Assembly (NCBI RefSeq): GCF_037325665.1
Contig: NC_090261.1
Location: 1,718,250-1,782,249, forward strand
Reading direction: 5' to 3'
Length of the DNA: 64,000 nucleotides
DNA from: Littorina saxatilis
Taxonomy: Eukaryota; Mollusca; Gastropoda; Littorinimorpha; Littorinidae
Positions 41,901 to 49,900 of the stretch are shown piece after piece. The notes under the pieces were generated by a model. That model worked only from the letters and a program-made list of their open reading frames with translations. It was not told where the DNA came from and did not search any database. The translations under genes were made by a program, and so were the position numbers. Within the stretch, counting starts at the first letter, position 1. Each line of letters opens with the position of its first letter.

Positions 41901-44900
41901 GTTATGACTGATCTGGGGGCATGAAGTACATAGCCTATAGGTCCTCCACTTTCTCTGTGATGCCCCTTATTGGCCTTCTTGGCCAATTCGTGTTTAGAGC
42001 AGGGGTGCAACTCCTTAGCGCCCCTCTCTCTCAATCCAGGTGGTTAATCACCTCTGTTTCTTATCGCAGCTACTCTGAAACAGATAGGCCTCTCTATCGT
42101 TGGTCATGGCGCTTTTGTGTGCATGATCAAAGGACCTTGTTTTAAGAGGTTTAGAGGCTTACCCCTCTTTGAGATTTGCTCTAGTTTTGGAATGGTTGCG
42201 TTCTTTGGCATTTTGAGCCCTTACTCTTGGCTCGTTTGCTAGACTTAACGCGTAGGACTTTGTTCCTCTTACTCTGGGCTCAGCCCTGAAAGTCAGTGAG
42301 ACCCATGTACCATTGAGGTTACCGGAGAGGATAGCCTTGGAACATAACAATTCCGTTTTTTCATGGTTTTTCGGTCAGGTTTCTTTGGTTCAGAAACCTG
42401 GTCAATCGTTGTAACCAAGATCGTACACTCCGCTAAGACACTTTTTCTGCAGACTTAGATTGCCACTTGTTCTTCTAGCAAGAAACTGTTTGATATTTGC
42501 AACCGCTTGACTGGCCGCACTAAGGTGTCCCCACTCCCCACTGTATTTCCTGTTAGTGAGCTGCCTGATGTTTTTAGTGATTTTTTCATCCAGAAAGTAG
42601 CTGATATTAGATCAGAACTTGACACGCTAGCTGTTAATTCTGCTGCACCCACTCATGTTGATGCTTTCCCTGCCTGTACGTTTTTAGCATTCCAGAAAGT
42701 CAGTGAGAAGGACCTTAGAGAGATTATTTTGAAATCCAAACCTACAACTTGTCCACTTGATGCATTGCCCACACCATTACTTGTTGAAAACCTTGATCTT
42801 CTGTTGCCTGTTCTCACCCAGATTGTTAATGATAGCCTGTTGTCTGGTGTTTTTCCATCATTGTTCAAAACTGCACTTGTGAAACCGCTCCTTAAGAAAT
42901 CCAATCTCGATGTAAATGTCTTAAAGAACTACCGCCCTGTTTCTAACCTTTCATTTTTGTGAAAGATCATTGAGAAAGTAGTTTTAAAGCAGCTGTTAGT
43001 GTATTTGAACACTCATGATCTGATCTCGCATTCTCAGTCAGCATACCGTCCTTCTCACTGTACTGAGACTGCCCTGCTCAAGGTGACCAACGACATTCTG
43101 TCTGCTCTGGATGGTGGTGATGTGTCTGTGCTCACCCTACTGGACCTCTCGGCAGCGTTTGACACAATAGATCATGTCACGCTGCTGAGCAGGCTCCAGA
43201 CCCTGTATGGCATCTCTGGTCCAGCGCTGGCATGGTTTGAGTCCTACCTTACGGATAGAACTCAGGCTGTGCTTGTCGATGGCCAGAGATCAGCCCCACC
43301 CCCCCGTGTTTTCGGTGTCCCTCAAGGCTCTGTACTTGGCCCCGTCCTCTTCATTATGTATACCAAACCCTTGTCTGCCCTCATTCAAAATCATTCCGTT
43401 TCAAACCAGTCTTTTGCTGATGATACCCAGTTGTATAAGCCTAGTTCCCCCGCTGAGACACATGCCGCCATCCAGACCATTCAGACCTGTATCTTAGATG
43501 TTAAGTCATGGATGGTAGAAAATAAGTTAAAACTAAATGATGATAAGACAGAGGCACTTCTGTGCATGAAAAAGTCCACTAAGTTCCCAAATTCTCAACC
43601 TTCGTCTGTCCAAGTAGGCAATACCGACATCTCTTTCTCTTCTTCAGCTAGAAACCTCGGCTTCACCATCTCCTCAGACATGACACTCAACAAGCACATC
43701 TCCAACATCTGTAGGTCCGCATACTTTGAACTCCGCAAGATCGCAACCATCCGCCATACTCTGTCCGTTCAAACTACAAACACTCTAGTCTGCTCTCTTG
43801 TTCTTTCTAAACTTGACTACTGTAACTCTCTTCTCTCTGGCTGTCCACTCTACCTCCTGCACAAACTACAGAAAGTTCAAAATTCTGCAGCACGCCTGAT
43901 CCTCAAAGCACGAAAATATGATCATGTCACACCACTTCGCCGCACACTCCACTGGTTACCCATCCAAGCCCGCATTGAATACAAACTGTCCACTCTCTGC
44001 TTTCACTTCTTCTCTGCCTCGTCTCCTGCTTATTTCTCTGAACTTCTCACTGTATACACTCCTGCTAGACAACTCCGCTCCTCTTCTGATAGCCGCACCC
44101 TAGTCATCCCACACACAAAATCAAAAGCATATGGACAACGCACTTTTGCATTTTGCACATCTACTCAATGGAACTCTCTCCCCTCTCACATTCGCCACTC
44201 TCAGTCAGTACAGTCATTCAAGCGAGCACTCAAAACTCACCTCTTCCAGAAACACAACTCCTAAAGTCGCAACATTTTGCCATCCTGTTCTGTAACGGTT
44301 CCATCTCTATTCAGCTTGTTATTTTTGTCTTTTGTTTTAAATTATTATAAATATAATTTTTCACTGCAGTAGTCCTTTAACTTTAACCCTTAGCTGTAAG
44401 CTAGATATGCACAAGTCATGTCGGTGCCACATAATGCTGACACACATGTTCCTGTGCATAGTTTATGGATAACGTGTAGTTGGGAAGTTAAGAGTAGAAA
44501 TAATTAGTATTTAGTGTAGGAGGAGGGTTGGGGGTGGGTAGGGAGGGGGTGGGTATGGTTTACTTTGAGCAGGTCGGTTTCAGTTTTTAATAAACAATTC
44601 TAGAGAATTGTGTATCTTATATTTGAGTCTTTCGTGTTTTAGACATTGATGCATTTAATAGTTTTAACGAGTTGCCTTTTGTTTTATCATTCTGGTGTTT
44701 ATCTAGATGTGCTGTGTATCTTATAAGAAGTTCTTAAAAGTTCGAAGTTATTTTAGCATATAGGTTTTTTTTTATGGTCTTAACAGTTAAACATGTATTA
44801 CGTTATCATTAAGATTCATGCTTTGTTAGCACTAAGCAGTTGTTTTAATCAGTCTGGTTTTCTCTTGTTTTCATCTTATGAACATTCTAAATGTTAGACT

Positions 44901-46937
44901 AACTTATTGTCTTGTACAGAATAACAACTGTGTGAATGGTGCTATACTGAATGAAAGAGTGTGACATGAAGTTCTTGTACATCATTGTAAAGAGTGTGAA
45001 TGACGTTTTAGTTTAGATGTCAAGCGCTTAGAGCAAGCCTTTTTAACGAAAGTTTTTAATTTAGCGCTATATAAATGTTCTTATTATTATTATTATTATT
45101 AATCTCCTCTGGTATTTAATTCCCTCCTCTCGGGAGGATTCTCGCTCCGGGCGATTTGGATTTTCTAACTGTCTCGTTAGAGCTTTAAAATCCTTTCTAG
45201 CTTGTGCTAAGCAATTCGAACTAAGAGCCAAAAGCTCATGTTCTTATCTCTTTACACTTTAGGTGAAAGAGACTTCTCTGAATTGACTTTCACAAGGGGT
45301 GTTACTACTTTCATAGGACAGTCCTATGGGTGGTGGCCTATTGAACAAAAGGGGGGGGGGGGGGGGCGTTCAGTCCTCCTGCTTTCCTTTACAGGGGTTC
45401 AGGAGTCCAGAGCTGGGGGGGAGGGGGGGGGGTCTTCTCTCTCTGTGTGGCATTCCGTTCGCTTAGGCGAAGTTTTGCCTTTTTCTCTTGGGAGGTCTAA
45501 GGACGTGTCCATTAAATTTGACCTCTTGGACATCTCCTGCTATTAACTTGTCAAGGCCTTTTCTTTGCCCTGGTTAGTTTCTGCAGGACAGGTTCTTTCA
45601 GGGACATAATTAAGTCCCTCCTCCTTTAGGAGCAATCTGCATTTATGAGAATTGTGGTAAGAATATGTAATTTAATCGAAAATTTCAATAATAAATTTTC
45701 ATTTGATTAATTAATATACTTACCCAATTCTCATAGTTAATACCCTCCCATCCATCCCCGCTACTTAATTTCCTACGGGATTTTGAGAAGTCTCGAAGGG
45801 CAGGTAATTTGAGTAGTGTTTCGACATCTAGCATGTGAGATTGAGCTCAATGCATTTATGAGAATTGGGTAAGTATATTAATCAAATGAAAATTTATTAT
45901 TGAAATTTTCGAGTTTCACCCATGTCTGATGCCAGGTAGAACTGATGCCACAGTTTATGCTGAGGTCTGCAAGCAGCAGTACAACGGTAAGTAATCTCTC
46001 TCTCAGCCTTGTCCCATTTTCACCATGTCTGATGCCAGGCAAAACTCAGGCTGAAAGCTTTCCCTTCTTTCTAGTCACCCTCACCATCATTCAACACTGA
46101 GGCATGCGTGTGCCATCTGTTGATTGTGATGACGTCAGTAACGTCTGTTGATTGTGATGATGTCAGTAACTGATGAGGATTACTTGTCTGTTGATTGTCA
46201 TGACGTCAGTAACTGATGAGGATTACTTGTCTGTTGATTGTCATGACGTGAGTAACTGATGAGGATTACTTGTCTGTTGATTGTCATGACGTCAGTAACT
46301 GATGAGGATTACTTGTCTGTTGATTGTCATGACGTGAGTAACTGATGAGGATTACTTGTCTGTTGATTGTGATTACGTCAGTACTGTAACTGATGAGGAT
46401 TACTTGTCTGTTGATTGTGATGACGTCAGTAACTGATGAGGATTACTTGTCTGTTGATTGTGATGACGTCAGTAACTGATGAGGATTACTTGTCTGTTGA
46501 TTGTGATGACGTCAGTAACTGATGCGGATTACTTGTCTGTTGATTGTCATGACGTCAGTAACTGATGAGGATTACATATGTGTGCAGATTCCTTGGGAGA
46601 TCTGGACAGTCCCTTGGATGATGACCCTGCCCCTTTTGTGAGTGACAGCGAAAGCTCCGCCCCCACAACACCCACTGGTGATGGCACACCGGTCTCCATC
46701 CTCCGACAGCGGAAACGTGCAGGTAACTATAGCAGTGCATTGTTTTCAGTGATGCATTTGTTTTTTGTTTTCTCTTTTTCTGTTTGTCAGTCTTTCAAGG
46801 ACAAATACCAATGGCTTTTATGCTATATGGCGGATTAAATTCTTGTACTTGTTTTTTACATTTAGTCAGGTTTTGACTAAAATGTTTTAACATAGAGGGG
46901 GAATCAAGACGAGGGTCGTGGTGTATGTGTGTGTGTG

Positions 46938-46968
<31 letters not shown>

Positions 46969-49900
46969 GCGTGTATGTATGTGTGTGTGTGTGTCTGTCT
47001 GTCTGTCTGTGCGTGTGTGTGTGTAGAGCGATTCAGACTAAACTACTGGACCGATCTTTATGAAATTTTACATGAGAGTTCCTGGGAATGATATCCCCGG
47101 ACGTTTTTTTCGATAAATGTCTTTGATGACGTCATATCCGGCTTTTTGTAAAAGTTGAGGCGGCACTGTCACACCCTCATTTTTCAATCAAATCGACGAA
47201 GGCCGGACTTTGGTATTGCATTTCAGCTTGGTGGCTTAAAAAATTAATTAATGACTTTGGTCATTAAAAATCTGAAAATTGTTTAAAAAAAAAATATATA
47301 TATAAAACGATCCAAATTTACGTTCATCTTTTCCTGATTCCAAAAACATATAAATATGTTATATTTGGATTAAAAACAAGCTCTGAAAATTAAAAATATA
47401 AAAATTATGATCAAAATTAAATTTTTGAAATCAATTTAAAAACACTTTCATCTTATTCCTTGTCGGTTCCTGATTCCAAAAACATATAGATATGATATGT
47501 TTGGATTAAAAACACGCTCAGAAAGTTAAAACGAAGAGAGGTATAGAAAAGCGTGCTATCCTTCTCAGCGCAACTACTACCCCGCTCTTCTTGTCAATTT
47601 CACTGCCTTTGCCACAAGCGGTGGACTGACGATGCTACGAGTATACGGTCTTGCTGAAAAATTGCAGTGCGTTCAGTTTCATTCTGTGAGTTCGACAGCT
47701 TGACTAAATGTTGTATTTTCCAGGGCCTAGCATTGTAAGCCGTTCGGCTTACTTTACACCGAAATAACATCTGTACGCGGAACTCGATTTGGTGTACGCC
47801 GAAATGCAAAAACCTGTTATTCCCAAACGGTAAACCCAAACTTTCCCAGCTTTCGTTTTGTGCGCCATTCGGTTCAATTCTCAATCGGTTTGACAGTTTG
47901 CTTGAGCACGCACTTCCTCTGGCATCGCGCGAGCATGCTTTGTGCCGGTGTTTTGTGGTTCTAGACTTGAAATAATGTCTCGAAGCGACATTGTTGAACG
48001 TGGTCAGCCATTCAGTGACAAAGAATCCAGGTATTCCTGGAAGTGGGAATGGCTGGATTTCGTTCCAAAGGCGGAAGGCAAGTCTGAAGAAGTAATGTGC
48101 CGATACGGACTATGGCTCCGAAAGGTTGCTATTTCTGTGAAGGCACAATTTAGTTGCTCAATCTTCTTTGGGGGGGGGGGGGATCATTTTAGGTAAAAAA
48201 TCTCTAAAAAAAAATCTTCAAATTCGGGGGGCTTTGCCCCTGGACCACACTGGGGGCCTCCTGCGGCCCCCAGACTCCCGCCTTTGTAAGCTGAACTCAC
48301 TTTTTCCAATGCTAGGCCCTGATTTTCGCCTTACGCGACTTGTTTCTTCTTCTTTCTTAGTTCATATGTCAGCCTGTATGTTGGTCTTGCTGTATGTCCA
48401 TCAGTCAGCCTGTCTACCTTCCAGTCTGTCCATCAGTCAGCCTGTCTACCTTCCAGTCTGTCCATCAGTCAGCCTGTCTACCTTCCAGTGTCTGTCCATC
48501 AGTCAGTCTGTCTAGCTTCCAGTCTGTCCATCAGTCAGTCTGTCTAGCTTCCAGTCTGTCCATCAGTCAGCCTGTCTACCTTCCAGTCTGTCCATCAGTC
48601 AGCCTGTCTACCTTCCAGTCTGTCCATCAGTCAGCCTGTCTACCTTCCAGTCTGTCCATCAGTCAGTCTGTCTAGCTTCCTGTCTGTCCATCAGTCAGCC
48701 TGTCTACCTTCCAGTCTGTCCATCAGTCAGTCTGTCTAGCTTCCAATCTGTCCATCAGTCAGCCTGTCTACCTTCCAGTCTGTCCATCAGTCAGCCTGTC
48801 TACCTTCCAGTCTGTCCATCAGTCAGCCTGTCTACCTTCCAGTCTGTCCATCAGTCAGTCTGTCTAGCTTCCAGTCTGTCCATCAGTCAGCCTGTCTAAC
48901 TTCCTGTCTGTCCATCAGTCAGTCTGTCTAGCTTCCAGTCTGTCCATCAGTCAGCCTGTCTAGCTTACTGTCTGTCCATCAGTCAGTCTGTCTAGCTTCC
49001 AGTCTGTCCATCAGTCAGTCTGTCTAGCTTCCAGTCTGTCCATCAGTCAGCCTGTCTAGCTTCCAGTCTGTCCATCAGTCAGCCTGTCTAGCTTCCAGTC
49101 TGTCCATCAGTCAGCCTGTCTACCTTCCTGTCTGTCCATCAGTCAGCCTGTCTACCTTCCAGTCTGTCCATCAGTCAGTCTGTCTAGCTTCCAGTCTGTC
49201 CATCAGTCAGCCTGTCTACCTTCCAGTCTGTCCATCAGTCAGCCTGTCTAGCTTCCAGTCTGTCCATCAGTCAGTCTGTCTACCTTCCAGTCTGTCCATC
49301 AGTCAGCCTGTCTACCTTCCAGTCTGTCCATCAGTCAGTCTGTCTACCTTCCAGTCTGTCCATCAGTCAGCCTGTCTACCTTCCAGTGTCTGTCCATCAG
49401 TCAGTCTGTCTAGCTTCCAGTCTGTCCATCAGTCAGTCTGTCTACCTTCCAGTCTGTCCATCAGTCAGCCTGTCTACCTTCCAGTCTGTCCATCAGTCAG
49501 TCTGTCTAGCTTCCTGTCTGTCCATCAGTCAGCCTGTCTACCTTCCAGTCTGTCCATCAGTCAGTCTGTCTAGCTTCCTGTCTGTCCATCAGTCAGCCTG
49601 TCTACCTTCCAGTCTGTCCATCAGTCAGCCTGTCTACCTTCCAGTCTGTCCATCAGTCAGCCTGTCTACCTTCCAGTCTGTCCATCAGTCAGTCTGTCTA
49701 GCTTCCAGTCTGTCCATCAGTCAGCCTGTCTAACTTCCTGTCTGTCCATCAGTCAGTCTGTCTAGCTTCCAGTCTGTCCATCAGTCAGCCTGTCTAGCTT
49801 ACTGTCTGTCCATCAGTCAGTCTGTCTAGCTTCCAGTCTGTCCATCAGTCAGTCTGTCTAGCTTCCAGTCTGTCCATCAGTCAGCCTGTCTACCTTCCAG

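Larger units (their letters stand above)
39039..45913 (+). mobile_element. DIRS-like (tyrosine-recombinase) retroelement fossil
   Basis: Inverted terminal repeats: the left side carries TCTCACATGCTAGATGTCG and the right side its reverse complement, CGACATCTAGCATGTGAGA. A second inverted block at about 45640-45730 matches the right end, as expected of the internal complementary region of DIRS elements. Inside is a gag-like proline/serine-rich region, an RNase H-like segment (HTDNTSVAVFVDEQ) and remains of the 3' part. The element is broken in several places and moderately old (inference). An L2-like LINE is inserted in its 3' half. Confidence 0.8.

Noticed and set aside
39039-45913. Polinton or ordinary LTR retrotransposon
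   Set aside because: Ends are inverted rather than direct repeats, and no capsid, integrase or protein-primed polymerase motif was seen; the RNase H segment and internal complementary block fit DIRS.
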